DNA of 64,000 nucleotides, from positions 62,001-126,000 of the forward strand of contig CAXXXM010000001.1 of the NCBI GenBank assembly GCA_963663265.2, written 5' to 3'. Every line of letters begins with the position of its first letter. Position 1 is the first letter of the stretch. The position numbers and the translations under genes were made by a program. Origin of the DNA: JAEXOD01 sp963663265. Its GTDB lineage: Bacteria > Bacteroidota > Ignavibacteria > Ignavibacteriales > Melioribacteraceae. Shown here in pieces: positions 52,534 to 61,406 of the stretch. The notes beneath the pieces were generated by a model. It searched no databases, was not told the DNA's origin, and saw only the letters and a program-made list of their open reading frames with translations.

Positions 52534-54961
52534 ATTATTACTTGTTTTATTTATTTTAGGGGTCTTATTTGTTTCATGTAAGGATTATGATTTTGAAAAT
52601 CCTGTTGATCCCAATAATTCTCCGGAAAATCCATACAACTTGAAAATCGATTCTTTTTGTGAGGATACTTTATCAGTTAGTTGGGAAGATAAAGATGAAT
52701 TTCCAGCAGGCACAAAAAGAATAGTAAAATTTGAAAAAAGCTTAAATGGCTCAAGTTTTACTATTGCCGGTTACGATACAGTGTTAAACAATCAAGCAAA
52801 ATTGATTCACAACTATTTTCATTCAGATACTACTTATACTTTTAGGATTTCTGTGAGCTATAGCGATAATCAGACAAGCTTTGATAATCTTTTAAAAAGT
52901 AAATTAATATTACGTCCATCTAACCTTACTACAGAGTTAACTTGTGATTCATTAATAACATTAACTTGGCAGGATAATAGTAATTTTGAAAATTATTTTG
53001 AGATTGAAAAAGTAGATAATAGTGGAAATTTTGAACTTGTAAAAACTGTTGATGCAAATACAACCTCAACTGAGATTGAAGATGTTTTTTATACGGGGAA
53101 TAATTATATATATAGAGTTAGAGCAGTTGCAAGAATAAATTATTCAAGTTATAGTACTTCAGCCGCAAAACAATTAGTGTTTCCAAGTCCAACACTTCTT
53201 ACTGTTGGGTTTTTTATAGAAAGCGAGGTTAATTTAACTTGGCAGGATAATTCTACTTTTGAGAAAGGTTTTGAAATAGAAAGGAGTACAGATAATGTTA
53301 ACTTTTATAGCGTTGCAGTTACGCCGGCAAATGCTACCAGTACAAAAATTACAGGTTCGTATTTAGTGGGAACTAATTATTATTTTAGAGTTAAAGCAAT
53401 TTCAAAATACAATAATACAATTTATAACAATGCTCAAGTAGCCTCAATTCAATTTAATGCTCCATCAAATTTGAAGATTACAAGTTATTCCGAAACAAAT
53501 GTTAGTTTATCATGGAATGACAATAGTACATATGAACAAGGATATGATATTGAGATGAATGATAATGGAGGAAGTTTTACAGTTGTTAAACAAGTTGGGG
53601 CAAATATTACAAGTGCAAGTATCCCAGGAAGTTATTTAACAGATCATTTATATAGATTTCGAGTTCGAGCTAAAACAACAATAAATTATTCAGCTTATTC
53701 AAATATAGCAACTGCATCAAACTTACAGTTTAATCCGCCAAGCAGCTTAAGTGCAAATAGCTTTACAGAAACACAAGTAAGCCTTAACTGGGTTGATAAT
53801 TCTGATAATGAAACAGGTTTTGAAATTGAAAGAAAAACAAGTTCAGATAGTTATTCGCTGATAAAAACTACAAGTGCAAATGTAACTTCTGTTTCAATTG
53901 ATGAAATTCATACATCGGGTGAATTATATTATTATAGAGTGCGTGCAAAATCTAATTTTAATTATTCGGATTATTCAAATGAAACAACACAGTCAATTAC
54001 ATTAAATGCCCCATCAAATTTTAAGGCAACTAATGTAACAAGTACAACAGCGGAATTTTCATGGGTTGATAAATCGACTTTTGAAACCGGTTTTGAGCTT
54101 TATGAAAGTGAAAATGGAAGCACCTTTAATTTAATTAAAACAATTGGGGCTAATTCCACATCAACAAGCATAAATAAAACTTACACTTATGGTAAAATAT
54201 ACTATTATAAAATTAGAGCAATAAGCAATCATAATGTATCAGCTTTTACAAGTAATATTTCAGCCGGCTATATTTATCCGGAATTTGTTTATGTGTCCGG
54301 AGGAACATATCAAATGGGGGATAATTTTAATGAAGGCCAAGTGGAAGAAAAACCGGTTCATCAGGTTACGGTTAGTGATTTTTATATGGGTAAAACTGAA
54401 GTTACATTTGAACAGTATGAATATTTTTGTGAACAGACTTCGCGAACACCACCAGGTGAGCCCGGTTGGGGTAAGGGAACACGACCTGTTATTAATGTAA
54501 ATTGGCAGGATGCTAAAGATTATTGTGATTGGTTGAGCAGTAAAATAGGCAAAACAGTTACATTGCCAACTGAGGCAGAATGGGAGTATGCTGCAAGAAA
54601 CCAAGGGGCTGTTATCAGATACGCCGGAACAAGTGAAAGTTCATTATTAGGGAACTTTGCTTGGTATATTTCTAATAGCAATAACAAAAATCAACCAGTT
54701 GGTACTAAGGCTGCAAATAGTGTCGGTTTATTTGATATGACAGGAAATGTAAGTGAATGGTGTTTAGATTATTATGATGAAACTTATTACTCTATAAGCC
54801 CAGCTAATAATCCTCAGGGTCCCACATCTGGTACAGAGAGGGTTTTCAGGGGAGGTGGATATGATAGTCAAGTGTATCAATGTAGAGCTTCCCAGCGTTT
54901 TCTGGGGGATCCAATTAGAACAAAATACTTGTCTTTAGGTTTTAGATGTGTATATCATTAA
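52523..54961 (+). CDS. Lipoprotein with FN3-like repeats and a formylglycine-generating-enzyme-type domain
   Basis: A lipobox signal peptide (MKNKLLLVLFILGVLFVSC) anchors an 812-residue protein. Six FN3-like repeats follow (about residues 35-585), each with the pattern L-x-W-x-D-N/K-S-x-x-E-x-x-F-E-I-E and a closing Y-x-x-R-V-x-A. Residues 590-812 are an FGE/SUMF1-type domain (FVYVSGGTYQMGD, LPTEAEWEYAAR, GLFDMTGNVSEWCLDYY, VFRGGGY, LGFRCV). Many such domains in envelope proteins bind ligands rather than modify sulfatases, and the active Cys pair cannot be confirmed. It overlaps its neighbour on the 5' side. Confidence 0.88.
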   Translation: MKNKLLLVLFILGVLFVSCKDYDFENPVDPNNSPENPYNLKIDSFCEDTLSVSWEDKDEFPAGTKRIVKFEKSLNGSSFTIAGYDTVLNNQAKLIHNYFHSDTTYTFRISVSYSDNQTSFDNLLKSKLILRPSNLTTELTCDSLITLTWQDNSNFENYFEIEKVDNSGNFELVKTVDANTTSTEIEDVFYTGNNYIYRVRAVARINYSSYSTSAAKQLVFPSPTLLTVGFFIESEVNLTWQDNSTFEKGFEIERSTDNVNFYSVAVTPANATSTKITGSYLVGTNYYFRVKAISKYNNTIYNNAQVASIQFNAPSNLKITSYSETNVSLSWNDNSTYEQGYDIEMNDNGGSFTVVKQVGANITSASIPGSYLTDHLYRFRVRAKTTINYSAYSNIATASNLQFNPPSSLSANSFTETQVSLNWVDNSDNETGFEIERKTSSDSYSLIKTTSANVTSVSIDEIHTSGELYYYRVRAKSNFNYSDYSNETTQSITLNAPSNFKATNVTSTTAEFSWVDKSTFETGFELYESENGSTFNLIKTIGANSTSTSINKTYTYGKIYYYKIRAISNHNVSAFTSNISAGYIYPEFVYVSGGTYQMGDNFNEGQVEEKPVHQVTVSDFYMGKTEVTFEQYEYFCEQTSRTPPGEPGWGKGTRPVINVNWQDAKDYCDWLSSKIGKTVTLPTEAEWEYAARNQGAVIRYAGTSESSLLGNFAWYISNSNNKNQPVGTKAANSVGLFDMTGNVSEWCLDYYDETYYSISPANNPQGPTSGTERVFRGGGYDSQVYQCRASQRFLGDPIRTKYLSLGFRCVYH

Positions 54962-55000
54962 GGGAAATATATTTTTTTAATTCATAACAAAAAGTTTAAT

Positions 55001-56944
55001 ATGAAAACAAAATATTTGTTTATAATTTTAGCAATCTTTTTAAGTTCAATTAACATGTATAGCCAGCAATTGAATAAAAAAATGAAAATTGAATCTTTAC
55101 AAGAATCAAACAAAATAAACCCTGAAGCTGATAAAGCTTATATTCTTGTTCATTCCGAAGTACCAAATCTTCGATTTGATTCAAATAGAAGAATTGATAA
55201 AGTTAATAAAATTAATTCCGGAGATTGGGAAGTTTGGCTCCCCGCCGGAACACATATATTAAAAATATATGCAGATGGTTTTATAGGTATTGAAATGCCT
55301 CCTACAAACTTTGGAAGAAAGAAAAGTTATGAAATGAATATTAAGGCTATCGGTTATGGTGCAAGTATTAATGCTGATGAAAATTTGGTTGAAATAATTT
55401 TTTCTTGTAACGAAGATAGTATATACTCATCTTATGGAGAATTTGCCCCAACTTTATCGGTTTCAAATATTATTTCATATAAACTGCCTGCTGGCGAGTA
55501 TAATTTCACTTTCCAAAAGAAAGGTTATGAAGATATTAAAAAAACAGTAGATGTTAAAGAATCCGGTTCGTATGAAATTAGTCTTAAACAAGGAGAATCT
55601 TCACAAATTAGTATGATGTTACCCGGAATAGTTATGGTTACATCTAATCCGGTTGGTGCTGAAATATTGGTAAATGGACAAAAAATTGGGAATACTCCAT
55701 TTCAAGGAGATATTGTTTCAGGTATTCACCAAATTGAAATTAGAAAAACTTTATACTATCCTGAAATTGTTAGTATAACAGTAGAACCGGGAAAAGTGCA
55801 GACAATTACTCAAGAATTAAAACCAAGATTTGGATATTTAAGTATAAAAAGCAATGTGCAAAATTCAACTGTTTACTTAGATGACAAACCAATAGGAAAA
55901 ACTCCAATAAACAAAATTGAAGTTGAAAGTGGAAATCATAAAGTAAGGGTTGATGCAGATTTATATTACACGTTTAATCAAGATTTGGTACTAAATGATA
56001 ATGATGAAAAATCTATTGTTGCACATCTTAAACCAAACTTTGGTTATTTATATGTTACTTCATTACCCGAAGATAGTGCAATTGTATATTTAGATGGAAA
56101 AGAAGTTGGATATACTCCTTATAAAAACGATAGACTTACCTCGGGGAAATATTTGTTAAAGGTAACTAAAAATTTGTTTAATCAAGTTGAAGAGTATATT
56201 GTTATACAAGATGAAGCAAAAACCGAAAAGAATGTGGTGCTTAATAAAAACTTTGGTGAGATTACTGTTATTGCAAAAGATGCTAATATTTATGTGAATG
56301 ATAAATTAGTAGGAAAAGATGAATATGTTGCCAAACTTTCTGCCGGGAAATATAAAGTAATAACAAGTATAGATGAAAGATACTACGATGGCAAGGAAGA
56401 TGTTTATATTGCACGTGGGGATAACAAGACTATTGATTTAACTCCAAAACCAAAAATGGGGAGTATTTCGGTTTTTGTTGAACCCCAAGACGCAAGTAAC
56501 GCACTAATTTATATTGATAATGAATTTAAGGGGAATGCTCCGCTTGTATCACCCTTAATAATTGGAAATCATATTGTAACAGCAAGAGTTGATGGTTATT
56601 TGGATAATGAAAATAATATTTCAATTTCAGAAAATAATATTTCAAATTTGCGAATTCAAATGTTAACATACGAGGGTTCGCAATTACAAATTGCTGATAA
56701 ATGGGGGCAGGTAAAATGGTATAGCTTGGGTGCTGCTGCTGCTGCCGGAATTGCTTCGGGTATTTTTCATTTAGTTGCAGAAAATAATTATGATAAATAT
56801 AAATCTGCAAATACTTCAAATAGTGCAAAAGATTATCGTGACAAAGTAGATAGTTATAATTCACTTGCTAATACAGCACTATATGTAGCAACTACTGCAT
56901 TATCTGCTGCACTTATTTCTTGGATTATTCAATCAACTTTTTAA
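55001..56944 (+). CDS. PEGA-domain envelope protein
   Basis: The 647 residues start with a signal peptide (MKTKYLFIILAIFLSSINMY, then SQQ). From about residue 205 to 560 there are five PEGA repeats, each with a pattern like VTSNPVGAEILVNGQKIGNT-P and a G-x-H-x-x-x-V strand. Two hydrophobic segments near the C-terminus (about residues 575-592 and 628-645) may anchor it. PEGA domains are taken to bind surface polymers or proteins. Its neighbours are the FGE-type lipoprotein and an NTF2-like gene, in one transcript. Confidence 0.85.
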   Translation: MKTKYLFIILAIFLSSINMYSQQLNKKMKIESLQESNKINPEADKAYILVHSEVPNLRFDSNRRIDKVNKINSGDWEVWLPAGTHILKIYADGFIGIEMPPTNFGRKKSYEMNIKAIGYGASINADENLVEIIFSCNEDSIYSSYGEFAPTLSVSNIISYKLPAGEYNFTFQKKGYEDIKKTVDVKESGSYEISLKQGESSQISMMLPGIVMVTSNPVGAEILVNGQKIGNTPFQGDIVSGIHQIEIRKTLYYPEIVSITVEPGKVQTITQELKPRFGYLSIKSNVQNSTVYLDDKPIGKTPINKIEVESGNHKVRVDADLYYTFNQDLVLNDNDEKSIVAHLKPNFGYLYVTSLPEDSAIVYLDGKEVGYTPYKNDRLTSGKYLLKVTKNLFNQVEEYIVIQDEAKTEKNVVLNKNFGEITVIAKDANIYVNDKLVGKDEYVAKLSAGKYKVITSIDERYYDGKEDVYIARGDNKTIDLTPKPKMGSISVFVEPQDASNALIYIDNEFKGNAPLVSPLIIGNHIVTARVDGYLDNENNISISENNISNLRIQMLTYEGSQLQIADKWGQVKWYSLGAAAAAGIASGIFHLVAENNYDKYKSANTSNSAKDYRDKVDSYNSLANTALYVATTALSAALISWIIQSTF

Positions 56945-56983
56945 TATTTGTAGCATATTAATTATCATTTTTTGAGAAGTATT

Positions 56984-57973
56984 GTGGTGTTAAAGTTTAA
57001 GTTTCATTTTATAATATTATTATTGCTCAGTTCTATTATTTTTGCTCAAGTAAAACCCAAAGTAAATATGGTTGGCGGGGATAATATACCCGCACTTAAG
57101 AAAAAAATTCAAAATGTTTTGGAAGTGACCCTTTTAGAAATTAATCGTGTAGAAAAAGGGAAAGGGAATATTGAAGCCTTAAAACCACTATTTAATGAGG
57201 AATCATTTTTAGTGTTTGATAATTTTGTTAAAAGCAACAAACCATATACTGCCAGAAAAATCTACCAGCCTCAATTAATTGAAAGGGATAAGGGGAATTA
57301 CTTTGATGTTAGAAGCATTTCATTAAAAGTTAATACTGATGATGTGGAGGCAAGCCAAACACAAAACTTGGTTTTTAGTTTTGATAAACTTTCAAAAATA
57401 GTTTCAGTTAGAATTGTTTTACCAAATTATGATTATACTTCAATTGTTGGAAGTGGTATTGATAAAATAGATTCTTTGATGCGAGGAAAGATTCTAAATT
57501 TTATTGAGCAGTTTAGAATGGCTTATAATTCCAAGGATATTGGATTCTTAAAAAAAGTATATTCCGATGACGCATTAATTATTACAGGGTCTGTTATAAG
57601 TGAAAAAAAAGAAACCAACGAAATGATGCAAAAATCATTTTTGAGTAAAAGCAAAATTAAACTTGTCCAACAGACTAAAGAAGAATATGTTGATAAACTT
57701 GTAAATAAAATATTTAAGTTTAACAAGTATTTAGATATTCGTTTTGATGATTTGAAAATTATTCAGCATGAAAAATATCCATACATTTATGGAGTATCTT
57801 GCTGGCAGAATTGGAAAACATCGACATATTCGGATAAAGGTTATTTGTTCCTAATGATGGATTTTAGAAATATTGATGAACCGATTATTCATGTTAGAAC
57901 TTGGCAGCCTGATGCTTTTGAAGAAGATAACAGTTTTATTTCGTTATACGATTTTGATGTTGTAGGATATTGA
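56984..57973 (+). CDS. Exported NTF2-like/unknown protein
   Basis: The GTG at 56984 or 56987 is preferred over the TTG at 56972 because GAGAAG (56974-56979) stands just before it. A basic hydrophobic leader (LKFKFHFIILLLLSSIIFAQ) follows. The second half (about residues 155-325: FIEQFRMAYNSKDIGFLKKV, then YSDDALIITGSVIS and YIYGVSCWQNW) has the layout of an NTF2/SnoaL-like cone fold. The first half is similar in form and may be a second, diverged copy. Substrate or partner unknown. Confidence 0.7.
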   Translation: MVLKFKFHFIILLLLSSIIFAQVKPKVNMVGGDNIPALKKKIQNVLEVTLLEINRVEKGKGNIEALKPLFNEESFLVFDNFVKSNKPYTARKIYQPQLIERDKGNYFDVRSISLKVNTDDVEASQTQNLVFSFDKLSKIVSVRIVLPNYDYTSIVGSGIDKIDSLMRGKILNFIEQFRMAYNSKDIGFLKKVYSDDALIITGSVISEKKETNEMMQKSFLSKSKIKLVQQTKEEYVDKLVNKIFKFNKYLDIRFDDLKIIQHEKYPYIYGVSCWQNWKTSTYSDKGYLFLMMDFRNIDEPIIHVRTWQPDAFEEDNSFISLYDFDVVGY

Positions 57974-58036
57974 GGAAATAGGGAGTAGGAAGACGGTGGA
58001 AAGTAGGAAATAGAAATTAGAAGATAGAAATTAGAG
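57972..58036 (+). repeat. Purine-rich low-complexity stretch with short direct repeats
   Basis: The gap after the NTF2-like gene is made of G, A and T, with only one C. It contains direct repeats such as GTAGGAA (twice) and TAGAAATTAGA (twice). Such stretches occur as noisy intergenic repeats in this phylum; no function is assigned. Confidence 0.6.
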
Positions 58037-58049
58037 TTTACAGAATACT

Positions 58050-58077
58050 AAAAAAGCCTGCTAAAGCAGGCTTTTTT
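58050..58077. terminator. Bidirectional terminator at the 3' ends of the envelope cluster and aminotransferase gene
   Basis: GCCTGC (58056-58061) / GCAGGC (58066-58071) with loop TAAA, preceded by six A and followed by six T. It can serve both converging transcripts. Confidence 0.93.
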
Positions 58078-58092
58078 AGTACAAAGAATTTA

Positions 58093-59304
58093 TTATTTAC
58101 CGTATTTATCAGTATAACGTTTGAAGAAATCAGCAATATTTTTATATGATTTTTCGAGTGTATTTTCGTCAGGTAAAAATACAACTCTAAAGTGCTGTGT
58201 CCCTGGTTTTTGGCCAAATCCGGAACCCGGAACAACTACTACACCAGTTTCTTTAATCAACTCAGATACAAAATGGCTATCAGGATGAGAGATGTGTAAT
58301 TGAGGGAAAGCATAAAAAGCACCTTCAGGTTTTACGCAGCTAACTCCTTCAAAAGAGTTTAACATTTCAAATGTAATATTTCTGCGACGAGTTAATTTAG
58401 CATTAGCTTCAACTAAGTGTGATTGATCACCTTCTAAAGCAGCTTTAATGGCATATTGTTCTGGGTGGTTAGCTGAAAGACGTGAACGTAATAATTTATT
58501 GATAGCTTCAATATAATCACTTAAAACAGCTCTGTTACCACTAATAACACCCCAGCCAATTCTAAATCCGGGTACTATGTAATTCTTAGACATTCCACCA
58601 AAAGTAATAACAGGAACTTCACTATCTAAAGAAGCAATAGAAACTAATTTTGAATCGTCAAATAATAATTTGTCATAAATTTCATCGGCAAAAATTACTA
58701 AATTATGCTTCTTAGCTAATTCAATAATCTGTAAAATTGTTTCTTTTTTGCAATTTGACCCAGTAGGGTTGTTAGGATTAATAATAATAATAGCTTTAGT
58801 TTTATCATTAATTTTGCTTTTAATATCTTCAATATCAGGTTGCCAGCCGTTAGCTTCGTCTAAATAGTATGGATTTTCCATCATTTGAAGTTTGCTTGAA
58901 ATAGCAGTATATAATGGATATCCGGGAGTAGGAGTAAGAACGTTTTCACCTTCATTAACTAAAGAAGTTAAACAAATATCAATAGCTTCACTTGCACCTG
59001 TTGTAACAAATACGTCTTGAATATTGGAAATTCCTTTTCTTTCTGCTTCGCGTGCAATTGCATCAACCGCATCTTTAATTCCAGAAGAAGGGGAGTAACC
59101 ATTTAAGTTTTTCATCATAGCTTGATGAGTACTTTCAATAATGTGTGCCGGTGTTCTGAAATCATATAAGTTTGGATCACCAATATTTAAGTACAACATT
59201 TCTTTACCTGTTTTAGCAACTTCATTAGCTAACACAACAATATCTCTTACGGCATAACGAACGTTTTCAGTTCTAACTGCCGGTTTAATAACAAAATCAC
59301 TCAT
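58093..59304 (-). CDS. Class I aminotransferase (alanine/aspartate type)
   Basis: The 403-residue PLP enzyme has the family order: LNIGDPNLYDFRTPAHIIES near residue 40, NGYSPSSGIKDAVDAIA, TTGASEAIDI, ILTPTPGYPLYT-like VLTPTPGYPLYTAI, INPNNPTGSNC, FADEIYDKLLFD, the PLP Lys in TFGGMSKNYIVPGFRIGW, and the C-terminal Arg in GTQHFRVVFLPDE. It most resembles AlaA-type alanine aminotransferases. It is monocistronic, with a terminator 16 bp past its stop. Confidence 0.92.
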   Translation of the reverse strand: MSDFVIKPAVRTENVRYAVRDIVVLANEVAKTGKEMLYLNIGDPNLYDFRTPAHIIESTHQAMMKNLNGYSPSSGIKDAVDAIAREAERKGISNIQDVFVTTGASEAIDICLTSLVNEGENVLTPTPGYPLYTAISSKLQMMENPYYLDEANGWQPDIEDIKSKINDKTKAIIIINPNNPTGSNCKKETILQIIELAKKHNLVIFADEIYDKLLFDDSKLVSIASLDSEVPVITFGGMSKNYIVPGFRIGWGVISGNRAVLSDYIEAINKLLRSRLSANHPEQYAIKAALEGDQSHLVEANAKLTRRRNITFEMLNSFEGVSCVKPEGAFYAFPQLHISHPDSHFVSELIKETGVVVVPGSGFGQKPGTQHFRVVFLPDENTLEKSYKNIADFFKRYTDKYGK

Positions 59305-59399
59305 GTTAAATCTCCAAAATGTATAAATTTATCTTATTAAAATTAAATATAAAACAAGTGATAAGCAATAGCATTTGTCTAACACATTTGTATAATTAC

Positions 59400-59725
59400 A
59401 ACCATTCAATAGGTCCCGTAAGGATAAAACCTACTTGTTTTTGTTATGCATTTAAATTGATAATTTAGTTTTGTCTATTAGTTAGCAAATTCAATGTTAC
59501 CAAATCTTAGGTTGCCATTTACAGAATATTAAAAATTGTAGAGATTTATGAACCGAAATTCTTACATGAATAGGTGCGACTTCCCTAAAGTCGAAGGGGT
59601 GAGTAGAACTTTGAGTTGTTACCGACGTTTGATTGCTCTGCGATCATTCGTCAAGATAATATTTGTTGATATAATTTATTTATCCATAAGAAAAAACCAG
59701 TTTTGTGTAACGTCCTAAAACCGGT
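59400..59725. repeat. Intergenic island with hairpins, candidate dispersed repeat or structured RNA
   Basis: Between the aminotransferase and the M16 gene lie 823 bp without a gene. In 59566-59655 the DNA is clearly richer in G and C than its neighbourhood. Inverted pairs include TAGG-TCC/GGA-CCTA (about 59410-59433), GACTT/AAGTC (59578-59592), TGATTGC/GCGATCA (about 59629-59645) and an imperfect ACCAGTTTT/AAAACCGGT (about 59696-59723). A 56-codon frame from 59548 to 59718 crosses it but has no family features. I take it as a mobile or dispersed repeat or an RNA, not a protein gene. Confidence 0.35.
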
Positions 59726-59878
59726 TAACTCAAAACCAAATAAACAAGCCTATTGTCGGATTACATTATGAGAATCTATGATTTTTTATGATTTTGCGAC
59801 GAATTTTATAAAAAATAACTAAAATAGAGAAATAAAATTTTGCCTGCTCTTTTTTTTACCTGATTCAAAGTAATTCCG

Positions 59879-59953
59879 TATATTTGCATTATATAACATC
59901 GTCAAAGATAGCATCATTGATTTGACATCCCACAAATGTGGGATGTTTCGTTT
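59879..59953 (+). ncRNA. Possible short transcript with its own terminator
   Basis: TATATTTG (59879-59886) fits the Bacteroidetes -7 element TAnnTTTG. About 40 bp downstream, ACATCCCAC (59925-59933) / GTGGGATGT (59938-59946) forms a 9-bp hairpin followed by TTCGTTTT, like a terminator. No protein gene ends nearby on the plus strand, so the hairpin may end a short RNA of about 60 nt or a transcript from the upstream island. This is tentative. Confidence 0.3.
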
Positions 59954-60127
59954 TAAATAAACTTCCCCATATCTTAAAATATAAAAAATATCATCCATCT
60001 CAAAAAATAAAATATTTATTTTAACAGTTTTGTCTCAACATCTTGTTTTAAATTAATTTCCTCTTCTTGCTTACAAATTTTTGTTTATCTATATTTAAAG
60101 TTTAAATTAGTTAATAAGAGATATTAA

Positions 60128-61372
60128 GTGTTTAATTATAAAATAACTGAGCTGCAAAGCGGAATTAAGATAATATCGGAAAATGTACCATATGTAAAAT
60201 CGTTTGCATTGGGATTTTGGTTCGATTCTGGAAGTAGAGACGAGACAACGGAAAATAACGGAATCTGCCACTTTTTAGAACATATGCTTTTTAAGGGGAC
60301 ATCTAAAAGGTCGTCAAAACGAATATCGGAAGAGATAGAATCATTAGGTGGATATTTAAATGCGTTTACTTCAAAAGAACACACCTGTTTTTATGGGCGT
60401 GGTTTGGTAAATCACTATGAAAAAACATTTGAAGTATTAACAGATATGATTCAAAATTCGTTATTTAAAGAAGGCGAAATAAAAAAAGAAGCAAAAGTAA
60501 TTGTTGATGAATTATATGATGTAGAAGACCAACCGGAAGAATTGATATTTGAAAAGTTTGAAGAAGAAGTATATAAAGGTAATTCATTAAAATATACAAT
60601 TTTGGGAACTGAAAAGAATATTTTAAGCTTTAAACATGATGACTTGGTTAAACATAGTAAAGAGATGTATAATCCGGCAAGTATGTATATAATATCAGCA
60701 GGAGCAATTGAACACGAAAAAGTTGTTGCTTATACCGAAAAGTATTTAGGCAATTTAATTTCAGCCAAACCCAAAAAAAGGAAAAAGGTAGTAATTAAAC
60801 AGTCAAGTGATTTGCAAATTATAAAAGACATTCAGCAAGTTCATTTATTAATGGGCAAATCAACTTATGGGTATTCATCTGCTGAAAGAATGAAGGTAAA
60901 TGTATTATCGCATATACTTGGTGAAGCAAGCAGTTCAAGGTTGTTTCAGCGTTTGCGTGAAAGAAATGGAATAGCTTACCAAATAAATTCATTTTTAAAT
61001 TCATTTTCAGATATTTCTACTTTTGGTGTCTATTTATCAACAAATGAAAAGTCAATTGGCAAAGCTACATCTCTTATTCATGAAGAATTTAAAAAAATGA
61101 GAGAAAAAAAAGTTTCTGATGCTGAATTAAAGCGTGCAAAAGAGTATATTAAAGGAAGTATAATAATGGGATTGGAAAGTATGAATAATAGAATTTCGCG
61201 AATGGCAAATTCAATTATTTATTATGGAAGAATTCGATCCATGGAGGAAACTATTAATAGTATAGAATGTGTTACAAAAGAAGAAATATTAGAAACAGCA
61301 CAAGTAGAACTTGATGAAAAAAACATGATGAAGGTTTTAATTAGTTCTAAAGATTTACTAAAAAAAGTGTAA
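60128..61372 (+). CDS. M16-family zinc peptidase (processing-peptidase type)
   Basis: The GTG at 60128 starts a 414-residue protein. The inverted zinc motif HFLEH is at residues 48-52 (GICHFLEHMLFKGTSKRSSK), and the distal Glu ligand lies in VIVDELYDVEDQPE about 75 residues later. The later YGRGLVNHYEKTFEVL and FQRLRERNGIAYQINSFLNS are typical of the PqqL/mitochondrial-processing-peptidase branch. No signal peptide is seen, so it is probably cytoplasmic. nuoG begins 34 bp downstream. Confidence 0.92.
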   Translation: MFNYKITELQSGIKIISENVPYVKSFALGFWFDSGSRDETTENNGICHFLEHMLFKGTSKRSSKRISEEIESLGGYLNAFTSKEHTCFYGRGLVNHYEKTFEVLTDMIQNSLFKEGEIKKEAKVIVDELYDVEDQPEELIFEKFEEEVYKGNSLKYTILGTEKNILSFKHDDLVKHSKEMYNPASMYIISAGAIEHEKVVAYTEKYLGNLISAKPKKRKKVVIKQSSDLQIIKDIQQVHLLMGKSTYGYSSAERMKVNVLSHILGEASSSRLFQRLRERNGIAYQINSFLNSFSDISTFGVYLSTNEKSIGKATSLIHEEFKKMREKKVSDAELKRAKEYIKGSIIMGLESMNNRISRMANSIIYYGRIRSMEETINSIECVTKEEILETAQVELDEKNMMKVLISSKDLLKKV

Positions 61373-61406
61373 ATTTGAAAAATAAAGTTGAGGAAAAATA
61401 AATTTA

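Noticed and set aside
54280..54961. FGE/C-lectin-type domain as a target of a diversity-generating retroelement
   Set aside because: There is no reverse transcriptase gene, no template repeat and no accessory gene in the window.
59548..59718. 56-codon open frame in the intergenic island
   Set aside because: No ribosome binding site, no recognisable family, and it runs through inverted repeats; better explained as a repeat or RNA.
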